Source of the DNA: Cryphonectria parasitica EP155
Lineage: Eukaryota > Ascomycota > Sordariomycetes > Diaporthales > Cryphonectriaceae
NCBI RefSeq assembly: GCF_011745365.1
Contig: NW_024468909.1
Coordinates: forward strand, 4,464,001-4,528,000
Direction of reading: 5' to 3'
DNA length: 64,000 nt
The notes beneath the pieces were generated by a model. The model worked only from the letters and a program-made list of their open reading frames with translations. It was not told the origin of the DNA and made no database searches. Below are positions 1-12,420 of the stretch, piece by piece. The stretch's first letter is position 1; each line of letters begins with the position of its first letter. The position numbers and the translations under genes were made by a program.

Positions 1-3000
1 TTTATCTATAGCTTCTGTATCTGCTTTTAGCAGTATCTCATAATAAGCTATTGAATTATATCTATAGAATATAAAGAATAATAACTTCTTTATTATACTT
101 ATATTTGCATTATTATAAGCGAATTATATAAGAGATAATAAATCAATCTAATTATTCTATTTCTAATTAATATAGTATTAAAAATATTATTTAATAATCT
201 AATTTATTCTTTTTATCTATTTATTTATTTGCAAGTAAAATACTATAAATATTCTATAGTATATTCCAAGTTATTTTATTAGCAAAATTCAAAACTTCAA
301 ATTGAACTTTCTGTTTCTATTAGAGATTACTTCTTCTAGCATGCTATAATTAGCGATGATTATTCTGAGGAATGTATATACAAGTTCTTCTGCTGTACTG
401 CTTTTCTTATAAAGAAGAAAGTAAGCATACTTGCTTAGTTTGCAAATTACTATTAAAATACTATTATATTGCACTTTAGTTAAGAATTCTTATAAGAGAG
501 ATAGCTTGATAATGAAGTTTAGACTAATAGATTGCTAAATAATCATAAATATTGATAAGAAATGCAGTAGTTTATAAGGCTTGTATCTTTCTGCTTTATT
601 CTTCTTGCAGCTATTGCATTATTATAAAATATTATTAATCCTTTTCCTAAAGCTTAATAGATTTCAGTATCTTCTAATGCATTTATAGATTGCTTTAACT
701 CTCTAATATCCGTATATTAATATATTATATATATTCTTAATATAGTTATCTTATTCATCTGAAGTTATTAATTCTCAATTCTTTTCTAAGAATTCAATTC
801 TGAAGGCAGCATTTAGCTCTTTATATGTATTAACAAGATTCCCTGATTTATCTTGAGCAAAAATATTCTATATATCTAAGGAATCTGCATCTCAATAATC
901 TAATTACCTGCTAAGAGCATCTGCTTATTCATTTTCTAAGCTTTTGCAATATATAATTTTGAAGTTAAACTATAAGAGGAATTCTGCTTATTTAACTTAT
1001 TATTTATTCAAAACTTTAATTATTATAAATATAATCAGATTCTTATAATCCAAGTAAATTATAATTAAATGCTATATACTAATAAGATAGTATTGCTATT
1101 CTTTGAAAGCTTTCATTATTGCTATAAGCTTTTAATTAGAAATTCTATAGTTAACTTCTAAGCTATTCAACTTTTTTGAAAAGTTGCTTATAATCCTTAG
1201 ATACTCTTAATTATCTTACTAACTAAGTTATTCTCCAAGTATATATTCTAATGCATCAATTTCAATTTCAAAAGATTTATAAGAATCTGCTTTATATAGA
1301 ATTAGCTTCAAGATAATATGCTTAATAATCTCTTCAAAAGCTTCTTATATCTTAGAGATTCATTCGAAAAGCTGCTTCTTTTTGATAAGATTTGTAAGAG
1401 AATATGCAATCTAGCTATAGTTTTTAATAAACTGCTTATAGAAATTAATATATTTAAGAAAAAATCTAATATCTCTAACATTTCTGAAAATCAGCTAATT
1501 CTTAACAGCTTTTATCTTATCTTTCTGTAGCTTGATATATTCTAGCTTGATTGTAAATCTGAGATAATCAACTTTTTACATATGAAAATAATTCTTTGCA
1601 GATTTTATAAGAAGCTTTGCATTTTAGAGTATTTGCAATACTATTTCCATATATTTCTTATATTTCTTTAGTATTTAAGAATAAATAAGAATATTATTAA
1701 GATATGCAATAATGAACTAATTCAGATGCTTGCATAGAATATAATTAATTATTTCTTAGAATAAAGCTAAAGCATTTATTAAACTGAAGAGCATGATCAA
1801 ATATTCGTAATATCTATAGTATATTCTGAAAGCAATCTTTCATTCTTCTTCTTTTTTTATTTTAATCAGATTATAAGCTTCTTTTAGATTTAGAGCTATA
1901 AATTATTATACTTCTTGCAATCTATTTCATAATTCCTTAATAAGTAGCAATAGATATTAGTTCTTAATTATAATATTATTAAATTGCTTATAATCAATAT
2001 ATAGCTTAAGCTTGCTATTTTTCTTAGGTATAAACAGAATAAGGTATTCTGCTAGTAATTGCGATGATTATATATATTCTTTTTTGAGATTTTCATTAAG
2101 ATACTCCTTGAGCATCTCTAACTATACCTTGTCTAGTTCGTAGATAGGAAAGAATTTGAGCTGTTTTCCTTTTTATAGCAGGATCTTGTAATTATATAAG
2201 CTATATCTTAGCAATCCTATATTCAATTCTTTCTGAAATAATTTCTTGAATTTGTAATACTTCTGTAATATGCTTGCAAGTATTAGTTCTGATCTATATA
2301 CTGTTTCTGCTATCTGGAGGAATAGTAGATACTGTTGAGCATGCTTCTTTTTGCTTGTTGTTTTTGGTAGCGTTTTTGGAAGCCTTGAGCATTTGCTCCA
2401 GGCTGAACTAACCGCTCGAGAGCTTAGTTTCGAGATTTTTCTTGTATAAACTCACAATTCACATTCTGAAGCTTTTCCTTATCATTCCAGAGCAAACCAA
2501 CTTGCTAAGGGTTTCGCTTTCATTGTTTTGCTAATCTGTTAGCATTCTAGCACTATTTAGATTTGCTTATTACTAGATTCTTCTTCTTGAACTGCTAGCC
2601 TTGCTAGTTTGAAAGTATATATAAAGTTGTTTAAAGCTTCTTTTTCCGAGTATTCTTCAATAACTAACTTCCATTCTATATCGTTAATTGCAACTATTTC
2701 TCTAGATATAGCTTGTTCTTATAAGATCTAGCTAGTAGTTTAATCAATTCGAGGATTATGCTTCTTGAGCTATGAAAGCTTTATAATCAGCTTATGCTAT
2801 GCTATATTCATAATATTAAAAGAAATCTTAGTTATATATTCTTGAATCAAAATAGATAGATAATTAATCTTCTTATTGATTACTTTTTGGTTGTATGCAA
2901 CAGATTGTTCTTTTACAATACTGAGAGTATATAGCTACTTCTTTTATTTCCATTATAGTTATGCTTAATTAATAATATATAGGAATATAAAGTTTTCCTG

Positions 3001-5302
3001 AGCGCTACTATTCAATAATGCGCTGTACTTATATTCCCGAATATATATATTAAGTTTGATATGAGCATAGTTTGCTTTGAAAGCTTTATATAAAAACTAT
3101 TCTAATCCGATTATCTGCAGTCTCTTTACAAGCAATCCTAGCCTTTTGAGATTGTTGAAAGCTGCTTATTCTTCTTTTAAGCTTGCTTTACTACTTCTTA
3201 AGCAAGCTTTTTAGCTTGCTTTTGCTTATATCTTTATTATTCCTAATCTTTTTTCTATTAATACTAGTTGCAAATCTTATTATTAATATAAATTATATAA
3301 AGCATTATTCTATATTGCTATCACTTTATTTTCTTATTTATATATTGCTTGAAGCAGTTATCTGGTAGCTCTATATATGTATTGTTGTACTGTTTATTGA
3401 GAATTTTTCTGAAGCGAAGTTCTTATTCCTTAACAGCCTGAAGAACTTATTCTAGTTCTCTAATAGAGAACTATTCATATTGCATCTTTTCCGAGAAATG
3501 CATCCTGCAGCTATAATAAGCATAGAAGATTCATACTAGCTTGTAGTATAGATTGTAAAGTAAGCTAATTCGAGAGTTCTTATCTTATTATGCTTCAATA
3601 TTTTGCAAGAGGATGCAGATAAAGAGCTCTTCTAGCTCTATTTTATAAATGAGATGTTTAATTTATATTGTTTCCTTATTCCATTCAATGCTGAAGAGAA
3701 ATCTTTCTTTCCAGATTTTTATAAAGCTGTTAAGCTTACTATTTATAGAAGATTCTAGTAAATTACTAGATTATTTGCTCTAGCTTGATTCTTTTATTAT
3801 CTGAGAGATATTTTCGGTATTATTTAGATATTTGTATTAGTAGCTAAAAGGATATTATCTCTTATTCATATCTCTAGTTATAATGCTTGATATAGATAAT
3901 GAGAAGTAATGAAAAGTATTATTGCTAAGTTCTTTCTCTAGCATTTGAATGCTTTACTTAGTAATATTGAAGCAGTTTGAGTTGCTGCTGCTTGTAATTA
4001 TGCTGAGCGTATATCCTTGCTCTTCTACTGCTATTTGCTTATAGCATCTAGATTTCTGAAAGAACTATTCTGAGCTTTTCTTATTTGAAAGATATATTAA
4101 GCAGTTATTATTATAGCAGAATGTTCAGCTGAAACTTCCGTAATCAATAGAATCTAATACTTGCTCTAAGGGAATGTTTTTGCTTAGTTAATTAAGTTTC
4201 TATTATTAAGCAATATTTATTTAGCATTCTTTCTAAACTAATTGCTATTTATTCTTTCGGAGTTGATAGCAGTTGTATAATATATATCTCTGTTTATTGC
4301 AGTTGTAGCAAATAATACTATTCTTCTTGCTATATTATTTATTAGCAGTATTGAGTTTTATAAAATTAGTATACATAGTATTGCTTTGAGCTATATTGCT
4401 ATATTGATTGCTATTTTTGTATTGGAATTTCTTGCTTATATTAGCTGGAAATCTTCAAGTTTAGCTTCTTCCTTTCTTGGATTTCTTTATCTGTTATTCA
4501 TATAGATAATTATTAATATAGATTATTTAATTAGAGAATATTATAAAGTTCTCTAGCTAATTCTGCTTAAAGATTTTATTCTTAATATTATTCTTAAATC
4601 TCTTATAGTAGTATTTATAAGATTCTTGTTTTCCTATAAAAATCTTGCTAAAAGCTGCTTAAATCTAATTATATAAGCAGAAGCTAACTTGGTTTGCTTA
4701 AGATTTATAAGCTGCTAAGCTGTAATACATTCTTTATTAGAATTGCTAAAGATTTTCTTGAAAGCTTTTTCAAAGCTTACAAAGAAATTGAATATATTCT
4801 TAGTATTCTGAGTATGTATATCAGGATTATTCTAATGCTCTAAGTAATTATATAGAGAAGGCTTATATTAGATAAGAGCATTTTTTTCGAGATAAATCTC
4901 TGTAAGAATAATTTTCTTATATTCCTTAATAAACTGAGTTATATAGTGTAAGAAGTATGCTTTATAATAGATAAAAAATCTATATAGTATCTTTTAATTA
5001 CTATTATATATAGCAAGCTTATTTATCTTATATACTTTTTCAGCATTGCTAATAATTATAGAGATAAACTGTATCTGCTAAGCTTATTAAGCTAACTAAG
5101 CTTGCTAGTTAGCAATAATAGCGCTCTGAGCCTGCTATTAGTTATACAGATCCTGAATATGCTGAATAAGCTGATATATCTGATTAACTAGTTCTTTCTG
5201 AGTAGAAGCATGCAAGAATGAAGAGATTTCCTAAGAAGCTATTGTATTCCGTATTGCTTAAGAGGATAATACTGAACTATTCTTGAACAAGAGTTATCAA
5301 AA
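1..5302 (-). pseudogene. Element E: RIP-eroded gag-pol of a chromovirus, cut by window start
   Basis: This is the interior of a minus-strand Ty3/gypsy retrotransposon; its integrase C-terminus, chromodomain and 3' LTR lie left of the window. Reading leftwards from the 5' LTR one meets gag (about 4500-5230), the CCHC knuckle region (about 4290), a protease region (about 3000-3050), reverse transcriptase (about 1500-2230), RNase H (about 900-1240) and the integrase core. The stretch 289-474 still translates as integrase (CKLSKYAYF, and SNRNRKFN where a catalytic DRKF is expected). The many in-frame TAG/TAA codons sit where other copies have CAG/CAA. The ancestral function was particle formation, cDNA synthesis and integration; no functional product is possible now. 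The domain order matches elements A and R base for base over long stretches, so the identification is secure although the edges are approximate. Confidence 0.85.
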
Positions 5303-5742
5303 TATAATAAGTACTGTAGCAATCCGAAGATTCCAAAGTATACAAAGGGTTTATGCTAACAAGAGCAGTATTAAGTATAGATCTTGAATACAGAAATATA
5401 ACTAAGTAACTATGCAAGTATTTACTGCCTTTGGAGCTATCAAAGTAAAAGAGTAATCTGATACTTAGATTGATAACTGAAGAGCTATATACTTGATCTA
5501 TCTAATGATAATAAGCGTATAGTTATATATTCAGCTCTTCAGTTCTAACTATTCTGATTATATTCTGATTTCTTATAGTTATTTCCTAAATATATTAATT
5601 ATATTCATAGTTAATATAGTCGCGCTAGTAATTCTAATTCGGATTATATAATCCTGTTTGATATCCGATGTTGGGTTGTGATATCTGTTTCCTTTGTTGG
5701 TGGAGCTTATTCTATGACTTGCATGTTGGATGAGTTATAACA
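5303..5742 (-). repeat. 5' LTR of element E
   Basis: 440 bp. On the plus strand it begins TATAATAAG (TGTAATGAG after RIP) and ends GAGTTATAACA. Gag of E adjoins on the left. The sequence to the right (AAATT onward) is the interrupted pol of element F, so E inserted into F. The left duplicate of AAATT would lie outside the window. Confidence 0.85.
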
Positions 5743-6691
5743 AAATTGCTCTAATTTCTTGATATTTATATACTAGTATATTATATATATTTCTGATATA
5801 GCTATCTTATTTATTTAGAATTATTAATTCTAAATCTTTTTCTGAAGATCTAATTCTGAAAATAATATTTAGCTTCTTATATATATTAATAAGATTTTCT
5901 AATTTATTTTAAATAAAGATATTCTATATATTTAAGAAATTTGTATTTCAGTAATCCAATTTTTTATTAAAAGTATCTACTTATTTATTTTCTAAGCTTT
6001 TGCAGTATATAATTCTGAAATTAAACTATAAGAAAAACTCTACTTATCTAATTTATTGCTTATTCAGAATTTTAATTATTATAAATATAATTAGATTCTT
6101 ATAATTTAAATAAACTATAATTAAATATTAAATATTAATAAAATAATATTATTATTTCTTAAAAGCTTTTATTATTATTATAAATTTCTAATCTAAGATT
6201 TTATAATTAATTTCTAAGCTATTTAACTTTCTCAAAAAATTATTTATAATTCTTAGATATTCTTAATTATTTTATTAATTAAATTATTCTTCAAATATAT
6301 ATTCTAATATATTAGTTTTAATTTTGAATAATTTATAAAAATCTATTTTATATAGAATTAGCTTTAAAGTAATATATTTAATAATTTTATTAAAAGCTTT
6401 TTATATCTTAGAAATTTATTTAAAAAGCTGCTTTTTTTTAGTAAAATTTGTAAGAAGATATATAATTTAGCTATAGTTCTTAATAAACTGCTTATAGAAG
6501 TTAATATATTCGAGAAAAGATTTAATATTTCTAATATTCTTAAAGATTAGCTAATTCTAATAGCTTTTATCTTATTTTTCTAAAGCTTAATATATTCTAG
6601 CTTGATTATAAATTTAAAATAATTAATCTCTTATATATAAAAATAATTCTTTGTAGATTTTATAAGAAGTTTTGTATTCTAAAGTATTTAT
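5743..6691 (-). pseudogene. Element F: pol fragment (integrase N-terminus to reverse transcriptase)
   Basis: A minus-strand chromovirus pol piece colinear with positions of about 681-1629 in element E. It covers the integrase zinc-finger region, RNase H and part of reverse transcriptase. It is among the most eroded copies, with almost every CpA converted. It is interrupted on the left by the LTR of E and stops abruptly on the right at repeat G1, beyond which the pol runs on the opposite strand. It has no coding capacity. The colinear match is clear; the exact right edge is uncertain by about 10 bases. Confidence 0.75.
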
Positions 6692-7233
6692 AACTCAAAA
6701 GGTAGTAGGAAGAGGGAAATACAAGTTAGTTGGAATAGTTGATAGTTGGTTGAAAGGCTTAATTGAATTGCTTAATACTATATTTCTATCTTGAATTAAG
6801 GAGGAAATATACAGACTATTTATCTTTGAATTTCTTTCAATAGAAATTTACTAATTCAACTAATTTGTTTATTTCTTTGTTATTAATTAAATTATAACAT
6901 TCTTTATTTGTTTATACATTCTTTGTTTAATTAGTTTCAATTTAGATTTTCAAATAACATTTAGTTACTGGAATTGAAATAGCTTGTTATCTAATTTCAA
7001 TAGGAATTTTATCCTATAGTTATTTGTTTGTTTAATTTAAATAAGAATGTTTCTTTTGTTAGAAATTCTATCCTATAGTATTTATTTGTTTGTTTAATTT
7101 TAATAAGAATGTCTGAATTAAAGTAATTAGCTGAAATTCCTTTTCGGAGCTTTTGCTCCTTAGTCTATAGTTTAAACTTTTATGTGAAAAGTTTATTCTT
7201 TTTGTTAGAGATAGTCACTATTGAAAATAGTAA
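6692..7233 (+). repeat. Repeat G, copy 1 (unclassified, about 540 bp)
   Basis: Begins CTCAAAAGGTAGTAGGAAG and ends near TAGTAAACTAAT. A second copy lies at 26333-26896 and a truncated inverted copy at 31714-31994. It contains two imperfect tandem units of about 65 bp (ATCCTATAG...AATAAGAATG) and a perfect hairpin GGAGC-TTTT-GCTCC near 7157. There is no ORF. It lacks the TG...CA ends of the main LTR family. Its left flank is minus-strand F and its right flank is plus-strand H, so it sits on a rearrangement junction. It could be an LTR of another family or a non-autonomous element. Confidence 0.7.
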
Positions 7234-7552
7234 ACTAATATAAAGTATAATTCGAAGTACTTAGAAAGTATTTTAATAAGAATCTTAAGAAAGAATATAT
7301 ATAATTATTGCAATTATTAGCAGAATATCTCATCCTATTTATACTTAAGAAGAATAGCAAGCTTAAGCTATATATTAATTACAGATAATTTAATAATATT
7401 ACAATTAAGAACTAATATCTATTATTACTTATTAAGAAGCTATAAAATAGATTATAAGAAGTATAATAATTTACAGCTTTAGATTTCAAAGAAGCTTACA
7501 ATCTAATTAGAATAAAGAAAGAAAAGAAATGAAAAACTGCTTTCAGAATATG
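7234..7552 (+). pseudogene. Element H: start of reverse transcriptase region (5' fragment)
   Basis: Plus-strand pol matching 48930-49240 of element B: the conserved YLDKNLKKEY-type stretch, then the KKN.KL.L.INYR strand and the start of the palm subdomain. It is interrupted at 7553 by element A and resumes at 14973. Its 5' LTR, gag and protease are missing; the left end abuts repeat G1. Several TAA/TAG codons replace CAA/CAG. It is non-functional. Confidence 0.8.
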
Positions 7553-8008
7553 TGTAATGAGCACTGCAGCAATCCGAAAATTCCAAAGTACACAAAGGGG
7601 GTTTATGCTAACAAGAGCAGTATCAAAGTATCAAGTCCTTGAATACGGAACCGTACAAGTCCTAATAAGCGATGCAAGTGTTCACTGCCTTTGGGGCTAT
7701 CAGAGTAGAGAGTAATCTGATACTTAGATTGACAACTGAAGAGCTATATACTGAATCTATCTAATGATTATGAATGTGTTCTTATATATTCAGCTCTTCA
7801 GTACAGCTCGTTGGGATCGCTGGCGAGCCTAGCAATCCAGGGTATAAAGCTCGTTGGGATCGCTAGCAAGCCCAACAATCCTCCCTCCTTTACAACCCTA
7901 GCCCTAGGTTATGTAATCAATGCTTTGTCAGAACGTTGGATTCTTAATACCTGGTCCTTATTACTCGTGACTTGTTTTCGTGATCTGCATGTTGGATGGA
8001 TCATAACA
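7553..8008 (-). repeat. 3' LTR of element A
   Basis: 456 bp, plus strand TGTAATGAGCACTG...GGATCATAACA. It carries an 11-bp inverted repeat ACTGAAGAGCT (7735-7745) / AGCTCTTCAGT (7792-7802) with a sense-strand TATATAAG box just inside the right arm. It lies directly upstream of the plus-strand accessory gene at 8100, so any promoter for that gene would be in or next to this LTR. Confidence 0.92.
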
Positions 8009-8025
8009 TCATCTCCCTCCTATCA
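8009..8025 (-). other. Polypurine tract of element A
   Basis: On the minus strand, AGGAGGGAGATGA ends exactly at the 3' LTR boundary. Equivalent tracts abut the 3' LTRs of R (AGAAGGGAGATAA), C (AGAAGAGAGATGA) and B (AGAAGAAAGATGA). This is the expected plus-strand primer site. Confidence 0.75.
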
Positions 8026-8048
8026 GTCGTTATCCCCAATGATCTTCT

Positions 8049-8099
8049 GTAAGTATCCTGGCAAGTCTCCATATTCATGATTTTGCCTTTCTAATTGAG
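8049..8099 (+). other. Candidate 51-nt intron directly before the antisense gene start
   Basis: A consensus fungal donor GTAAGT (8049-8054) and an AG immediately before ATG 8100 delimit 51 nt, a normal size for fungal introns. Element R has the same layout (GTAAGT 32486-32491, AG 32536-32537, 52 nt) with a CTGAT branch-like motif. There is no transcript evidence, so this remains a hypothesis. Confidence 0.3.
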
Positions 8100-8726
8100 A
8101 TGCTGAACAGAATCAACAAAGTTGCGAAACTGAAATCCTCGAATTCTTGCTCTAACAAAAAGAAGCAGAAAGATCTTCTTCTTCAGTCTATTCTTTCAAA
8201 CAGTTTCAATATGCATCCCTGTTCTTATTGCAACAGTCGAGGTCTGCAATCGTGTATTGTTTCTTCTTACGATTCATCCCGTTGCTTGGAGTGCGTTTCC
8301 CAGAATCGCGCTAAGTGTGACGTTCTGGAGCTGATAAATGCTGCTGAACTCCTCCTTATCTCTACTCAGCATCAAAAGCTGGAGGATGAGATAGAAGAGT
8401 TGGAGTTAAAGTTGCTTTGACTGCGTTAACAAAAGAAGATGTGGCGTGAGAGGATGTCTTGGGCTATTCGTTGAGGTCTCAAGAATCTTGAAGAGCTTGA
8501 GAAAGAAGAGGCTAAGAAGGCTGAAGCTGAGAGGGTGCGTGTTGCTGCTGAAGTGCAGGCTGTGGTAGCTGAGGAATCTGCTGTTGTAGCTGAAGATTCT
8601 TCTTTTGAGGGTTTTGACTGGAATTCTGTAGATCTGAGGAATTCTGTGGTTGATTGATTGGGTTTCCTGGAGAGTGAGATTTCCGAAGCTTCTGGATCTC
8701 GGTTCGGGGCAGAGCGGTCGTTCTAG
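8100..8726 (+). pseudogene. Antisense accessory gene of element A (six-Cys zinc-cluster-like plus coiled coil)
   Basis: An opposite-strand gene between the pol stop and the 3' LTR, 208 codons plus stop. ATG 8100 aligns with ATG 32538 in element R. Residues of about 40-73 carry six cysteines spaced CX2CX7CX9CX2CX7C followed by D (CSYC ... CLEC ... KCD), close to the fungal Zn(II)2Cys6 spacing but with one extra residue in the first loop and few basic residues. Then comes a Glu/Lys/Leu-rich coiled coil (KLEDEIEELELKL, then NLEELEKEEAKKAEAERV) and a conserved acidic tail with FEGFDWNSVD and LGFLESE. Nonsense codons at about 8418 (CGA to TGA), 8427 (CAA to TAA), 8472 and 8649 break it. Its stop shares CTAG with the pol stop. 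The function is unknown; DNA binding or Gag/chromatin interaction are guesses. Confidence 0.7.
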
Positions 8727-11700
8727 GCGCTGTTTTTCCTTTTCCAATATTCAGCTACCTTTTCCTGAGCATTTTTAACGTTTTTCTGCAGTTCCCAAGA
8801 ATTTTCGCTTGCTGAGTAATCTTTCCATTTGATGAGATATTCTCTTGTGTTGTTTGTGCTTCTATGCTTGAGGATCTTCTCTACCTTATACTCTGGTTCA
8901 TTGTTTTCCACTTTTGCTGTATTGTCTGTTGGTATTTCCTGTGCTGCTAGTTCCAGCAGTAAAATGTGAAAGACTAGATGTATTCTCATCCTATAAGGTA
9001 ATGCTAACTTGTAATTAACTGGGAAAATCTATTGCAAGATTCTGAATAATCCCAACTTCTTATAATCAAATTTGTTGCTAGATTTGATTATTTTAATATT
9101 TTTCCGAAGTAGATAAATCTTATCTCCCTCCTATAGGATTAGTTTCTCAATCCTTTTGGAGTTTGCATATTGCATCATTCGTTCTTGAACAAATTGTAAT
9201 TCTGATCAGAATTCTTTCTAAACTTTCTTAATCTTCTTAACCCTTTTGTCTGCAGCTTCTGCATTTGCTCCTTGCAATGCCTCATAGTAAGCTGTTGGAT
9301 TATATCCATAGAGCATGAAGAATAATGATTTCTTTATTATGCTTATATCTGCGCTATTATAAGCGAACTATGCAAGAAGCAATAGATCAACTTAGTTGTT
9401 CTATTCCTGATTAATATAGTATTAAAGATACTATTTAATAACTTGATTTATTCTTTCTATCTGTTCATCTGTTTGCAGATGAAATGCTATAGATATTCTG
9501 TAGTATATTCCAAGCTGTTTCATAAGCAAAATCTAAAACTTTGAGTTGAACTTTCTATCTCTGTTGGAGATTACTTCTTCTGGTATGCTGTGATTAGCAA
9601 TAATCATTCTGAGAAATGTATATGCAAGTTCCTCTGCTATACTGCTTTCCTTATAGGGGAGAAAATAAGCATACTTGCTCAGTTTGCAAACTACTACTAG
9701 AATGCTATTGTATTGCATCTTAGTTAAGAGTTCTTGTAAGAAAGATAGCTTGATAATGAAGTCTAGATTGATGGATTGCTAAATAGTCATAGATACTGGT
9801 AAGGAATGCAGTAGTTCATAAGGCTTGTATCTTTCTGCCTTATTCTTTTTGCAGCTATTGCATTATCATAGAATATTCTCAATTCTTTTCCTAAGGCTTG
9901 ATAGATTTTAGTATCTTTTGATGCATTTATAGATTGCTTTAACTCTCTGATGCCCGTATGCTGATATACTGTGTATATTCTTAATATAGTTATCTTATTC
10001 ATCTGAAATCATTGATTCTGAATTCCTTTCTGAGAATCCGATCCTGAGAGCAGCATTCAGTTCTCTATATGCATTAACGAGATTTCCTGATTCGTCTTGA
10101 GCGAAGATATTCTATATATCCGAGGAATCTGCATTTCGATAGTTTGATCTTCTGCTGAGAGCATCTGCTTATCCGTTTTCCGAGCTTTTGCAGTATATAA
10201 TCTTAAAGTTGAACTGTAAGAGAAATTCTATTTATCTAACTTATTGCTTATTCAAAATCTTAGTTATTATGAATGTAGTTAGATTCTTGTGATTCGAGTA
10301 AACTATAATCGGGTATTGTGCGCTAATAAGATAATATTGCTACTTCTTGAAAGCTTTTATTATTGCTATGAGTTTCTGATCAGGAATCCCATAGTTGATT
10401 TCCAAGCTATTCAATTTCTTTGAGAAGTTGCTTACAATCCTTAAACGTTCTTAGTTGTATTGCTAGCTAAGTTGTTCTCTGAGTATATATCTTGATGCAT
10501 CAGTTTCAACTTCAAAGGATTTGTAAGAGTCTGCTTTATACAGAACTAGCTCTGAAGTAATATGCTTGATGATTTCATTAAAAGCTTCTTATGCTTTGGA
10601 GGTTTATTCGAAGAATTGCTTCTTTTTAATAAGATTTGTAAGAGAATATGCGATCCAGCTGTAGTTCTTAATAAACTGCTTGTAGAAGTTGATGTATCCG
10701 AGGAAAGACTTAATATCTCTGACATTCCTGAGAACTGGCCAATTTCTAATAGCTTCTACCTTGTTTTTCTGTAGCTTAATGCATTCTAGCTTGATTGTGA
10801 ATCCGAGGTAGTTGATCTTTTGTACATGAAAATAACTCTTTGCAGTTTTCATAAGGAGTTTTGCATTCTGAAGCGTCTGTAATACTATTTCCACGTATTT
10901 TTTGTATTCTTCTAGTATTCGAGAGTAAATAAGGATATCGTTGAGGTAGGTAATAATGAATTGATTCAGATGCTTGCATAGAATATAATTAATTATTTCC
11001 TGGAATAAAGCTGAAGCATTCATTAAACTAAAGAGCATAACTAAATATTCATAGTATTCGTAGCATATTCTGAAAGCAGTTTTCCATTCTTCTCCTTTCT
11101 TTACTCTGATCAGATTATAAGCTTCTTTTAGATCTAGAACTGTAAACTATTATGCTTCTTGCAGCCTATCTCGTAATTCCTTGATGAGTAGTAATAGATA
11201 TTAGTTCTTGATTGTAATATCGTTAAGTTGCCTGTAATCAATACATAGCCTAAGCTTGCTATTCTTTTTGAGTATAAACAGAATGGAGTATCCTGCTGAT
11301 AATTGCAAGAGTTGTATATATTCTTTCTTAAGATTCTTATCGAGATACTTCCTAAGTATTTCTAGCTGTACTTTATCTAGTCTATAGATAGGGAAGAATT
11401 TGAGCTGTTTCTCTTCTTATAGCAGGATCTTATGATTGTATGAGCTATGTTCTGATAGTCCTGTATCCAATTCTTTCTGAAATAGTTTCTTAAACTTGTA
11501 ATATTCTTGTGATATGTTTGCAAGTATTAGTTCTAATCCTTGTACTGTTTCTGCTACTTGGAGGAACAGTAGATACTGTTGAGCGTGCTTCTTTTCTGAT
11601 AGCGTTTTCGAGGGCTTTGAGCATTCGCTCCGGGCTGGAGCGAGTGCTCGAGGGCCTGGTTTCGAGGTTTTTCCTGTATGGATCTACAATTCACTTTCTG

Positions 11701-12420
11701 AAGCTTTTCCTTGTTGCTCCGGGGCGGACCGACTTGCTGAGGGTCTCGCTTCCATTGTTTTGCTAACCTGTTAGCATTCTAGCACTGTTTGAGTTCGCTT
11801 ATTATTAGATTCTTCTTCTTGAACTGCTAGCCTTGCTAACTTGGAGGTATATATGAAGTTATCTAAAGCTTCTTTTTCCAAGTATTCTTCAATAACTAGC
11901 TTCGATCCTGCATTGTTGATTGCAACTATCTCTCTGAGTACAGCTTATTCCTATAAGATCTAGCTAGTAGTTCAATCGATTCGAGGATTGTACTTTTTGA
12001 GCTATAGAAGTTTCATAATCAGCTTATATTATGCTGTATTCATGATGTCAAAAGAAGCTCTGATTATACATCCTTGAATCAAGATAGATAGATGATTAGT
12101 CTTCTTATTAATTACTCCTTAGTTATATGCAACAGATTGTTCTTCTACAGTACTAAGAGTATATAAGCATCTCTTTCATCTTCATTGTAATTATGCTTGA
12201 TTAATGATATATGAGAATATGAAGTTTTCCTGAGCGCTACTATCCAATAGTATGCTGTATTTATATTCTTGAATATATATATTGAACTTGATATAAGCAT
12301 AATCTGTTCTAAAGGCTTCATATAGGGATTATTCTAATCTAATTATCTGCAGTTCCTTTATAAGCAATCCTATTCTTTTGGATTTATCAAGAACTGCTTA
12401 TTCTTCTGAGCTTGCTTTGC
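8723..12420 (-). pseudogene. pol: pol of element A: protease, RT, RNase H, integrase, chromodomain
   Basis: Domains on the minus strand, in sense order: an aspartic protease with LLDSSAQENF (about 12222-12262, the D[ST]GA-like site intact); reverse transcriptase with YLNDILIYS at about 10930-10955 (YxDD box, first Asp read as Asn); RNase H about 10140-10420; integrase with the core around 9533-9718 (CKLSKYAYFLPY, SNRDRKFNSKF with the second catalytic Asp kept); a GPY/F-type tail ending NYKLALPYRMRIHLVFH; and a C-terminal chromodomain in an open stretch 8723-8989 (YKVEKILKHR, YLIKWKDY, ENSWEL). This combination defines a chromovirus. The stop at 8723-8725 is conserved in other copies. Scattered TAG/TAA codons make the gene inactive. 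Confidence 0.88.

Noticed and set aside
11509..11766. An 85-codon plus-strand ORF opposite pol of A, with a relative at 55482-55730
   Set aside because: It lies opposite the RT N-terminal region, whose sense frame (LQEYYKFKKLFQEEL in B) is clearly the coding one.
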